From contig JANXTJ010000003.1 of assembly GCA_025352485.1 (NCBI GenBank), positions 1 through 11,343 on the forward strand: a stretch of 11,343 nucleotides of DNA, in the 5' to 3' direction. Position 1 is the stretch's first letter; each line of letters begins with the position of its first letter. The DNA is from Salinibacterium sp. (lineage in GTDB: Bacteria > Actinomycetota > Actinomycetes > Actinomycetales > Microbacteriaceae). This document shows positions 1-6,177 of this stretch, one piece after another. A program made the translations under genes and the position numbers. Under the pieces are notes generated by a model. The model saw only the letters and a list, made by a program, of their open reading frames with translations, did not search any database and was not told where the DNA came from.

Positions 1-522
1 GCCGACTCGCAGAGCCAATGCGCAAACCTGATCGTGGCCCCATCGATCCCGATTTGGGCGATGGACAAATACGCAACACACACCGTCCAGGCGCCTGGCG
101 GCATCGTTGACTTCAGCCTGAATGTCGCCCGGCACGGCCTCGCTTCGCCGTCATCCCCGGTGCTCGTTGATGTGCTCCCGGTCGGAATGGATTATGTGCC
201 CGGGAGTGTGACGGTCCAAACCGCCCCAGGCACGGGCGACACCGGATGGCTGACCCCCACTGTCAGCACGTCGACCAATAGTGCTGGTCAAACGCTGGTC
301 AATATCAGTTGGCCAGCAAGCCTGGTCCTCGCCGGCGATTCCAGCAGCCTGCCCCAGGGCATGACCGTGGGCCTGCAAGGAAAAGTGGTCTCGGGAACAG
401 CGCCAGGGAACTTGGTAAACCGCGCCGACCTGTTCGACTCGGTTTATCCATACACGGCTTCCGACGCCGGCACAGCCTGCTTCAACACCGGGAATTTCAG
501 ATACGCAACACAAGACAGCACT

Positions 523-552
523 GATGTGAATGGGAATGGCGACACGACGGAG
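523..552 (+). other. Asp/Asn-rich possible calcium-binding loop in the surface protein
   Basis: Frame 1 reads DVNGNGDTTE, with acidic or amide side chains spaced like the start of EF-hand, dockerin or TSP3-type calcium loops (D at 1, N at 3, N at 5, D at 7). The position-12 glutamate of a full EF-hand is absent, with Glu at position 10 instead. It lies between two cysteines, in TACF upstream and EYMC downstream. This resemblance is to short motifs only; metal binding is inferred. Confidence 0.3.
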
Positions 553-1077
553 TACATGTGCCCGTCGTCCGCTACTTTCACGGTGGTCAGTGGTGCATCG
601 ATCAAAACCGTGAAGACGGTCAAGGGTTCTGGCGACTCGGCATTTGTCGGCTCCCCCAACCTGGGGGGCTCCTACCCGGGCACCCCGGCAACCTATAACC
701 TGGCGATCCAGAACCAGGGCAACGTTCCGCTGGTCAACATGGTCACCTACGACATTTTGCCGTTCGTGGGCGATACCGGCACTTCGGGAGCGCTCAACAG
801 CACACCGTGGAACAGTGCGTGGGCACCCGTCCTTACAGCTGTAACTGCCCCGAACACCGTCCAGGTTCAGTACTCGACCTCGTCGAACCCGTGCCGCGGT
901 GAGGTCTTCACCGCGGGTGCTTCCACCGGATCAGCACCCACCGGCTGCGACAACAACTGGTTACCGGTGCCGCCCACTCCGATCGGCACCACCAAGGCAC
1001 TGCGATTTTTCATCGCGGGACCGGCAAACGCGGGCGCAATCGCTAACGTTCAACTCAACGTCAACACACCGGCCAAC

Positions 1078-1083
1078 GCGATC
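1078..1083 (+). other. Frameshift site 1 in the surface protein gene
   Basis: Up to GCG (1078-1080) frame 1 reads as good protein (VNTPANA), and beyond it as shadow-like sequence rich in Pro, His and Arg. Frame 3 takes over as DRTAWNTAASSAQ and leads straight into the DUF11 units. Reading base 1080 twice, or restoring one G (GCGGATCGG in place of GCGATCGG), joins the two. The lesion is therefore best described as a one-base deletion. No long homopolymer is present here. Confidence 0.75.
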
Positions 1084-1190
1084 GGACCGCATGGAACACC
1101 GCCGCATCTTCCGCGCAGCGTCCAGACAATAGCGCTTTCCTGCAACCGACGGAAACCGCCGCGGTGGGCCTCACCGCCCTGCGGCCTGCG

Positions 1191-1553
1191 ATAACAGTGG
1201 TGAAGTCGGCGTCGCCGACCACGGTGGCGAACGCCGGCGAACAGGTCGCGTATTCGTTCCTGGTCACCAACACGGGCAATGCGACGTTGACCAGTGTCAA
1301 CGTCACCGATGTGCAGGCTGACACCAACGCACCAGCTGTTACCCCGGTGTGCCCGGTGGCGACGCTCGCGCCGGGTGAGCACACCACCTGCACCGCGACC
1401 TACCGTGCGACGCAAACCGACATTGATAACGGGACATTCACCGACACGGCAACAGCGCACGGCACCGGTCCATACCCCGACGGTGGCACACCGCCTGGCG
1501 CCACTGATTCGCTGCCGTCCACCGCGACGGTCAGCGCCACCGCTGCACCATCG
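1191..1553 (+). repeat. DUF11-type repeat unit 1
   Basis: A unit of 121 codons in frame 3. It begins ITVVKSASPTTV and contains a YSFLVTNTGNATLTSV strand pair, then VTDV, CPVATLAPG, CTATY and TDTATAHG. The next unit repeats the same marks at an offset of exactly 363 bases (the FLVTNTGN phrase begins at 1257 here and at 1620 in unit 2). The two cysteines in CPVA and TTCTATY recur in unit 2 and could pair. Confidence 0.75.
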
Positions 1554-1850
1554 TTGACAGTGCTGAAGTCGTCGACAACAACGCTGGTCACCTCACTCGG
1601 TCAGGTGATTCCGTACACGTTCTTGGTCACCAACACCGGAAACGTCACGCTGACGTCAGTATCCGTTTCTGACATCGTGGCCGCACCGTCCACACAGGCA
1701 AACCTGGCGGGGGTGAATTGCCCACAAACCACACTGGCACCGGGCGACACCACGACGTGCACGGCGACGTATACGACGACACGAGCAGACGCCACATCCA
1801 CAAATATTACTGACACCGCGATAGCGTCTGGCCTAGCACCGGGCACCGAC
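1554..1850 (+). repeat. DUF11-type repeat unit 2
   Basis: The second tandem unit in frame 3. It begins LTVLKSSTTTLV and contains YTFLVTNTGNVTLTSV, VSDI, CPQTTLAPG, CTATY and TDTAIASG. Amino acid identity with unit 1 is high over the core, while DNA identity is only partial, so the duplication is not recent at nucleotide level. The unit runs into a Thr/Ala/Pro linker where the C6 frameshift lies. Confidence 0.7.
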
Positions 1851-1857
1851 CCAACCG

Positions 1858-1863
1858 CCCCCC
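1858..1863 (+). other. C6 tract, frameshift site 2, separating the ectodomain from the wall anchor
   Basis: Six cytosines. With six, frame 3 runs on into Arg/His-rich sequence and loses the anchor. With seven, the reading is TAPPTSVSSAPSTF and then the LAYTG sorting signal in one frame. The break is exactly at the homopolymer, so polymerase slippage in the cell, or a base-calling error, is a natural cause. Confidence 0.75.
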
Positions 1864-1927
1864 AACATCGGTATCGTCAGCACCCTCGACGTTCGCGGTG
1901 CCGGTATCGGGCCTGCTCGGGGCGCTG

Positions 1928-2029
1928 TTGGCATACACCGGCGGCACGATTTCACCGCTCTTGGTCGGCGGTGGGAGCCTCATCGCACTCATCGGCCTGC
2001 TGCTGGTCGTGCGTTCGCGACAACGCCGC
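1928..2029 (+). other. LAYTG class E-type cell-wall sorting signal with membrane segment and basic tail
   Basis: Frame 2 reads LAYTG at 1928-1942, then Gly, Thr and a hydrophobic run of about 21 residues (PLLVGGGSLIALIGLLLVV), then RSRQRR at 2012-2029. The gene ends nine codons later. This is the three-part layout of sortase substrates: motif, membrane span, positive tail. LAXTG in place of LPXTG is the form used by class E sortases in high-GC actinobacteria. In the sequence as given, this signal is out of frame with the upstream repeats. Confidence 0.75.
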
Positions 2030-2060
2030 GACAACCAGCTCGCTGTGGCGCTGTAACCCC

Positions 2061-2558
2061 GTGTCGACTCAACGGATTGTGACTAGTGGGATAACCGTCA
2101 CAGCGCCGGGCGGCAACGCCAGGCGCTGGGCGGTGCATGTGGGAATCATCGGTGCGGTGCTGCTTGGTTCGCTGACCGGCTGCACCATGTCACAGCCGTC
2201 GGCAAGCCCCTCGCCGTTGTCCTCGGTGAAAGGTGCCCTGCCGCCCGGGGTGACCGGGGTGACCGCTCTGCCGTCCAACGTTCCCAACGATGTCATGACC
2301 CGGAAACAGACGAAAATCGACTGATGTACCGCAGAGTCGCAGGGCTGGGCCGCTGCGGGAATCATGTCAAATCCGGGCACAACGACAGCGACGTACACAA
2401 TCACCGTTTACTTCACCACCACCAGCGCAACAGTGATCGGCACCTCGCAAACAACAGTGACGGTGAAACCGGGAGCCACCGTACCCTGGACCGCGGCCGC
2501 CACATTCGCCCCAGCACCCACCACCCTCTGCGCGCTCGTCGGCGTCGGCGTCGAGTAA
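2061..2558 (+). pseudogene. Small secreted lipoprotein interrupted by an in-frame TGA
   Basis: The frame opens with GTG at 2061, four bases after the surface-protein stop, and ends at TAA 2556-2558. It would give about 164 residues but for TGA at 2322-2324 (codon 88). Part one has a basic n-region with RR, a hydrophobic segment and the lipobox LTGC (Cys codon 2181-2183), then a Ser/Pro-rich linker. Part two, in the same frame, reads CTAESQGWAAAG, then SNPGTTTATYTITVYFTT and TVKPGATVPW, the style of a small extracellular beta-sandwich, with a late cysteine (TTLCAL) that could pair with the one after the stop. The stop thus splits the export signal from the folded domain. I do not recognise a named family. 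The spacing suggests co-transcription with the surface protein. A GTG at 2079 is another possible start, and no clear ribosome binding site is seen. A sequence error is possible. Confidence 0.65.
2322..2324 (+). other. In-frame TGA interrupting the lipoprotein gene
   Basis: The codons around it read AAA ATC GAC TGA TGT ACC GCA. The same frame continues for 77 sense codons with clear protein character. A single substitution, for example from TCA, CGA or TGG, explains it. Nothing in the sequence points to recoding. Confidence 0.7.
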
Positions 2559-2609
2559 GACTGCTGAGTCGCGAAACCGGCGGGGGCGCCTGTGCCCGAG
2601 TGCGCCGAG

Positions 2610-3098
2610 TCAGTCGGAGTGCGCCCTGAGATAGTTCGCGACGGCCGGCGGAACGTAAGGGCTGACATCGCCGCCAAGCGACGCGACCTGGCGCACCAGC
2701 GAACTGGACACATGAGCGTGTGCGGGGTCTGGCAACAGGAAAACGGTTTCGACCCCGGCGAGGTCGCGGTTGACGATTGCCATCGGGGTCTCGTAAGCAA
2801 CGTCGATCTGGGAGCGGATGCCCTTCACCAGCACGCTTGCGCCGACGTCGGTGCAGTAGTCGACCAGCAGCCCCACACTCCAGCTGGTCACGACGATGTT
2901 GTCGTGCAGCTGTGCCTCGCGAATCGACTGCTCGAGCAGCGACACCCGCTGGGCGATGGGCAGCAGGGCAGTCTTACCGGGGTTATGCACGACGAGCACG
3001 TGAAGTTCGTCGAACATGCCGGCAGCCCGGTCGATCACGTCGAGATGACCCAGAGTGACCGGGTCAAAAGACCCAGGAACGACAGCGATCCTGTTCAT
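2610..3098 (-). CDS. coaD: Phosphopantetheine adenylyltransferase (PPAT)
   Basis: CoaD joins 4'-phosphopantetheine and ATP to give dephospho-CoA and pyrophosphate, the penultimate step of coenzyme A synthesis, in the cytoplasm. The 162-residue product has the usual length. Residues 9-18 are GSFDPVTLGH, carrying the nucleotidyltransferase T/HxGH signature (His18 binds ATP phosphates). VKGIRSQIDVAYE, with MAIVNRDL after it, is the substrate-binding stretch, and VSSSLVRQVASLGGDVSPYVP near the C-terminus matches the ISSTxxR region. The ATG at 3096-3098 puts the motif at the expected distance from the N-terminus. The gene lies 42 bp downstream of recG on the same strand, with its own promoter-like TAGGGT, and converges on the broken lipoprotein gene (51 bp apart). 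The gene is intact. Confidence 0.96.
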   Translation of the reverse strand: MNRIAVVPGSFDPVTLGHLDVIDRAAGMFDELHVLVVHNPGKTALLPIAQRVSLLEQSIREAQLHDNIVVTSWSVGLLVDYCTDVGASVLVKGIRSQIDVAYETPMAIVNRDLAGVETVFLLPDPAHAHVSSSLVRQVASLGGDVSPYVPPAVANYLRAHSD

Positions 3099-3104
3099 GG
3101 CTTC

Positions 3105-3110
3105 ACCCTA
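3105..3110 (-). promoter_or_regulatory. TAGGGT -10-like element, six bases before the coaD ATG
   Basis: Read on the minus strand, TAGGGT is followed by GAAGCC and then ATG. The spacing fits a -10 box with transcription starting at the A of ATG (leaderless). A competing reading is that AGGGTGA is a ribosome binding site about four bases from the ATG. No good -35 was seen. Confidence 0.35.
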
Positions 3111-3140
3111 TCGGGCCGACTATGCCTACCCACCCGTGTT

Positions 3141-5330
3141 TCAGTTCTTTGCAAGAAAAGCCTCGGATCGCTCATCGAGGCGCCGCGACAGCGCCTCGCG
3201 CAGTGCCGGGTGGTTGGCCAAAGTCGGATCGTCGGCGAGCACTCCCGCGGCGAGTTCGCGCGCCTCGGCGATCAGCGCACCGTCTTTCGCGACGCGCACC
3301 AGGCGCAGGCTCGACCGTCCGCCGCTCTGCGTGCTGCCCAGCACATCCCCCTCTTGGCGCAACTCCAAGTCTTTGTTGGCCAGCTCAAAGCCGTCCAAAG
3401 TGGATGCCACGGCATCGACGCGATCGCGGGCCAGCGTTCCCGTTTCTGCCGCCGTGACAAACAGGCAGAGGCCCGGCACCCCGCCGCGCCCGACCCGGCC
3501 ACGCAGCTGGTGCAGTTGGGAGACCCCGAACCGGTCGGCATCCAGAACCACCATGGTGGAGGCATTGGGCACATCGACGCCCACCTCGATGACGGTGGTG
3601 GCCACCAGCACATCGATCTCGCCGCGGGCGAAGCGTTGCATGATGTCGTCTTTCTCGTCGCTCGGGAGTCTGCCGTGCAGCCCGGCCAGGCGACGACCGG
3701 CGAGCGCGGGGTTTGACTGCAGACTGGCGAGCACCTCGACGACCGAGGCGCGGGTGCCGCCCGCCGACTGCGGGGCATCGTCGGTGTCATCCACCACGGT
3801 GGCATCGATCGCCGGGCAGACCACGAACGCCTGATGGCCTTTCGCGAGCTCCTCAGAGACCCGTTCCCAGACTCGGCTCACCCAGCCCGGCTTCTCCGCG
3901 AGCGGCACGACGAAGCTTTCGATCGGCGAGCGCCCCGCCGGCAGTTCGGCGATGGATGAAATGTCGAGATCACCGAACACCGTCATGGCCACCGTGCGCG
4001 GAATCGGGGTAGCCGTCAGCACGAGCACGTGCGGGGGCTGCGCTCCTTTGAGGCGCAACGCCTCCCGTTGCTCCACCCCGAAGCGATGTTGCTCGTCAAC
4101 GACGACGAGGCCGAGGTCATAAAACCCCACCTTGTCGCCGAACAGGGCGTGCGTTCCGACGACGATGCTCGCCGAGCCCGAGACCGCCGCCAGCAGAGCC
4201 TTGCGCCGTTCGGCGATCGGAAGCTGCCCGGTCATCAGGGTGGGCCGCAGCCGCGCCGCCAAGTCGGGGCCGAGCGTCGCGACAATACTGCGCAGGTGCT
4301 GGTGGGCGAGCACCTCCGTCGGCGCGAGCAGGGCCGACTGCCCCCCGGATTGTGCGACGGCGAGCATCGCGCGCAGCGCGACCAGGGTCTTGCCTGATCC
4401 GACTTCGCCCTGCACGAGTCGGTTCATGGGCACGGCCGCCGCGAGGTCTGCCGAGATCTCTTGGCCCACGAACCGCTGGTCGCCGGTGAGGGTGAACGGC
4501 AGCGCGGCATCGAAATCGTCGAGTAGCGCGCCGGAAACCCGAGCGGTGGCGGCGCTCTCGCGCAGTCGTTGACGCTGTTGCAACAGCGCCGCCTGCAACA
4601 CGAAGGCCTCCTGGAAACGCAGGGCCTTGCGTGCCCCGCCCCACTCCGCGTCCACCGTGGGGCGATGTACCAGCTCGAGGGCGCGAGCAAATGGCATCAG
4701 CCCGCGACCGGAACGCACCTCTGCCGGAACCGGATCGTCGATCGCCGCGAGCGTGTCCAATACCTCCCCGATCGCCTTCTGCAGCTTCCAACTGGCCACC
4801 GTCGAGGTGGCCGGATAAATCGGGATCGGCAGCTCGGCCCAGGCCGTCGCGCGCGCCGGAGCTGCACCCCCGTTCTCGCTGTCGGTACTCTCCGTATCGT
4901 CGAACAGTTCGTAGTCCGGGTGGGCGAGCTGAAGGTGATTGTTGTAAACGCCGACCTTGCCGGCGAAAATTCCGCGCACCCCCGGCTTCAACTCGTTGGC
5001 ACGCCAGGCCTGGTTGAAGAAGGTGAGCGTCAGGATGCCCTTGCCGTCGCCGATCGTCACCTCGAGGATCGACCCGCGCTTGGCCCGCATCGGCCGATTG
5101 CGAACCTCGAGAACCTCGGCGACGATCGTCACATTTTCGTCGATGGGCAGCTGGCTGAGGGCGGTCAGCTCGCCCCGGCGGGCATAGCGGCGCGGGTAGT
5201 GGCTGAGCAGGTCGCCGACGGTTGTGAGGGAGAGGCCTTTCACGAAGGCTGCGGCGGTGCGCGCGCCGAGCGCCTGCCCCAGTGGCGCGTCCAGTGGATT
5301 CAGACCGGGCGGATTGGTATCGGTTGCCAC
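3141..5330 (-). CDS. recG: ATP-dependent DNA helicase RecG
   Basis: RecG reverses stalled replication forks and migrates branched DNA such as Holliday junctions. The product of 729 residues has family length. Residues about 65-145 form the OB-fold wedge domain that splits the junction (VTIVAEV, TLTFFNQ, NHLQLAHPDYE). The superfamily 2 helicase core follows: Walker A GEVGSGKT at 308-315, DEQH at 412-415 (with RFG after it), TATPIPRT at 439-446, and QLHQLRGRVGRG at 605-616. Near residues 650-672, LRQEGDVLGSTQSG is the RecG-specific TRG-like region. The start is GTG at 5328-5330, with no ribosome binding site but a TAGCGT six bases upstream. coaD follows 42 bp downstream, and the membrane protease gene diverges 52 bp upstream. 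A variable Asp-rich insert (VDDTDDAPQSAGGT) sits in the second helicase lobe. Confidence 0.97.
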   Translation of the reverse strand: MATDTNPPGLNPLDAPLGQALGARTAAAFVKGLSLTTVGDLLSHYPRRYARRGELTALSQLPIDENVTIVAEVLEVRNRPMRAKRGSILEVTIGDGKGILTLTFFNQAWRANELKPGVRGIFAGKVGVYNNHLQLAHPDYELFDDTESTDSENGGAAPARATAWAELPIPIYPATSTVASWKLQKAIGEVLDTLAAIDDPVPAEVRSGRGLMPFARALELVHRPTVDAEWGGARKALRFQEAFVLQAALLQQRQRLRESAATARVSGALLDDFDAALPFTLTGDQRFVGQEISADLAAAVPMNRLVQGEVGSGKTLVALRAMLAVAQSGGQSALLAPTEVLAHQHLRSIVATLGPDLAARLRPTLMTGQLPIAERRKALLAAVSGSASIVVGTHALFGDKVGFYDLGLVVVDEQHRFGVEQREALRLKGAQPPHVLVLTATPIPRTVAMTVFGDLDISSIAELPAGRSPIESFVVPLAEKPGWVSRVWERVSEELAKGHQAFVVCPAIDATVVDDTDDAPQSAGGTRASVVEVLASLQSNPALAGRRLAGLHGRLPSDEKDDIMQRFARGEIDVLVATTVIEVGVDVPNASTMVVLDADRFGVSQLHQLRGRVGRGGVPGLCLFVTAAETGTLARDRVDAVASTLDGFELANKDLELRQEGDVLGSTQSGGRSSLRLVRVAKDGALIAEARELAAGVLADDPTLANHPALREALSRRLDERSEAFLAKN

Positions 5331-5336
5331 GCTACA

Positions 5337-5342
5337 ACGCTA
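5337..5342 (-). promoter_or_regulatory. TAGCGT -10-like element, six bases before the recG GTG
   Basis: The minus strand reads TAGCGT, TGTAGC, GTG. There is no Shine-Dalgarno-like sequence between the hexamer and the start, so a leaderless transcript beginning at the G of GTG is the simplest reading. The same hexamer at the same distance precedes plsC. A weak GCGACG lies 18 bases further up as a possible -35. Confidence 0.45.
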
Positions 5343-5370
5343 CCGGCGACCCGCGACCCGCGTCGCGTGA

Positions 5371-5376
5371 CAGGAT
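5371..5376 (+). promoter_or_regulatory. CAGGAT, possible -10 or ribosome binding site of the membrane protease gene
   Basis: CAGGAT is followed by six bases and then GTG at 5383, the same distance as the -10-like hexamers of recG, plsC, thiL and coaD, and it differs from TAGGAT by one base. The AGGA inside it is also well placed as a ribosome binding site (seven bases to the start). The two readings cannot be separated by eye. Confidence 0.3.
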
Positions 5377-5382
5377 AACCGG

Positions 5383-6165
5383 GTGCAGAATGACTCGGCA
5401 GAACCCACCCGCACCGCCGTCGCGCCCTTCCGCTTCCGGCCCAGCCCGGTCTTCCTCGGGCTGCTGGCCGTCAGCCTCCTCGCCGGTGTCGCCCTGTACG
5501 CGGGCCTCGGTGCCCCCGGGCCGATCGCCTTCGTTTTTGTCGCGACGGCCTGGGTGGTCTCGCTCTGCCTGCACGAATTTGGCCACGCCTACGTTGCCTA
5601 TCGTTACGGCGATCGATCCGTGTTGTACCGCGGGTATCTGACCCTCGACCCGTTGCGCTACACCCACGTCGTTTACAGCATTGTGCTGCCGCTGGTCTTC
5701 GTGCTTCTGGGCGGCATCGGGCTGCCGGGCGGGGCCGTGTTCATCGATCGCCGTGCCTTGCGCAGCCGGTTCGCCCACTCCGCGGTGTCTGCGGCGGGGC
5801 CACTGGCGAATATCGCGTTCGTGATTCTGCTCTCGTTCGTGCTCAATTTTCGCGACGATCACGTCGACTTCTGGGCCGCCCTGGCATTCCTGCTTTTCCT
5901 GCAGGTGACGGCCGTCGTGCTGAACATCCTGCCGGTGCCGGGGCTTGACGGCTTCGGCATTATTGAGCCGTACGTGGCCCAGCGCTGGCTCGCTCGGGCG
6001 GCGCGCATCGCGCCTTATGCGATCCTGATCCTGTTCGGTCTGCTGTGGATCCCGGCCGTCAACCGGGTGTTCTTCGGCATCGTCCTCGGCCTCGTGGGGC
6101 TGCTGGGTGCGCCCACAGAGCTCGTCGGTCAGGGCTACGGTCTTTTCCGATTCTGGACCGGCTAA
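5383..6165 (+). CDS. Site-2 protease-like membrane metallopeptidase (M50 family)
   Basis: This 260-residue membrane protein belongs to the intramembrane zinc protease superfamily, which cleaves substrates inside or at the edge of the bilayer. Zinc ligands are visible: HEFGH at 64-68 in a hydrophobic helix, and Asp189 in NILPVPGLDG (181-190), the N-x2-P-x4-DG third-ligand motif. AAGPLAN at 137-143 is the usual conserved turn. Hydrophobic segments lie near 22-42, 47-66, 97-117, 133-153, 164-185, 210-225 and 229-243. There is no PDZ or CBS domain, so it is a minimal form and its substrate cannot be guessed. The start is GTG at 5383. It is divergent from recG (52 bp), and rsmD follows after 12 bp, so the two are probably co-transcribed. 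An anti-sigma-factor role, as in other S2P enzymes, has no support from neighbours here. Confidence 0.9.
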   Translation: MQNDSAEPTRTAVAPFRFRPSPVFLGLLAVSLLAGVALYAGLGAPGPIAFVFVATAWVVSLCLHEFGHAYVAYRYGDRSVLYRGYLTLDPLRYTHVVYSIVLPLVFVLLGGIGLPGGAVFIDRRALRSRFAHSAVSAAGPLANIAFVILLSFVLNFRDDHVDFWAALAFLLFLQVTAVVLNILPVPGLDGFGIIEPYVAQRWLARAARIAPYAILILFGLLWIPAVNRVFFGIVLGLVGLLGAPTELVGQGYGLFRFWTG

Positions 6166-6177
6166 CCTCGTCACGAC

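Larger units (their letters stand above)
1..2056 (+). pseudogene. LAXTG-anchored DUF11-repeat surface protein, 5'-partial, broken by two frameshifts
   Basis: This is the C-terminal part of a large secreted wall protein, open in frame 1 from base 1, so the true start lies outside the window. Frame 1 (1 to about 1080) encodes beta-rich, Thr/Val/Asn-rich sequence with DUF11-like phrases (LPVGMDYVPGSV, NQGNVPLVNMVTYDILP). The sequence continues in frame 3 (about 1080-1860) with two tandem DUF11-type units (FLVTNTGN, CTATY, TDTA), and then in frame 2 (about 1860-2056) with a Pro/Ser linker, LAYTG, a hydrophobic segment, RSRQRR and a TAA stop at 2054-2056. One extra base near 1080 and one extra C in the C6 run at 1858-1863 would give one continuous frame of about 685 codons. 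Known of the family: DUF11 repeats form extracellular stalks or adhesins, and LAXTG is the class E sortase signal. The ligand is unknown. Alternatives to a pseudogene are sequencing indels or slippage at the C tract. Some stretches look AT-richer than the housekeeping genes. Confidence 0.8.

Noticed and set aside
1854..1870. Programmed -1 frameshift at the C6 tract
   Set aside because: The slippery heptamer would be C CCC CAA, in which the A-site codon cannot re-pair well in the -1 frame, and no clear downstream stimulatory hairpin was identified. Kept only as a minor alternative.
2322..2324. TGA as a selenocysteine codon, since a cysteine codon follows it
   Set aside because: No hairpin like a bacterial SECIS element was seen just after it, the context is not a redox enzyme, and two frameshifts nearby make simple decay more likely.
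2585..2606. Terminator hairpin between the lipoprotein pseudogene and coaD
   Set aside because: Only a five-base stem (GGCGC with GCGCC) around a 12-base loop and no T run. Such stems are common at this GC content.
2598..2625. Nine-base direct repeat GAGTGCGCC at 2598 and 2617, considered as an attachment-site scar
   Set aside because: It is too short, one copy lies in coaD codons, and no integrase or element end is in the window.
2324..2629. Separate gene starting at the ATG that overlaps the TGA (TGATG)
   Set aside because: The overlap looks like translational coupling, but the product is Arg/His-rich and runs into the end of coaD. The other frame (to 2558) has the protein-like sequence.
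2592..3716. Long plus-strand open frame of 374 codons opposite coaD and the 3' end of recG
   Set aside because: It spans two confirmed genes on the other strand, its product is His/Arg/Gln-rich with no family features, and long antisense frames are usual in GC-rich genes.
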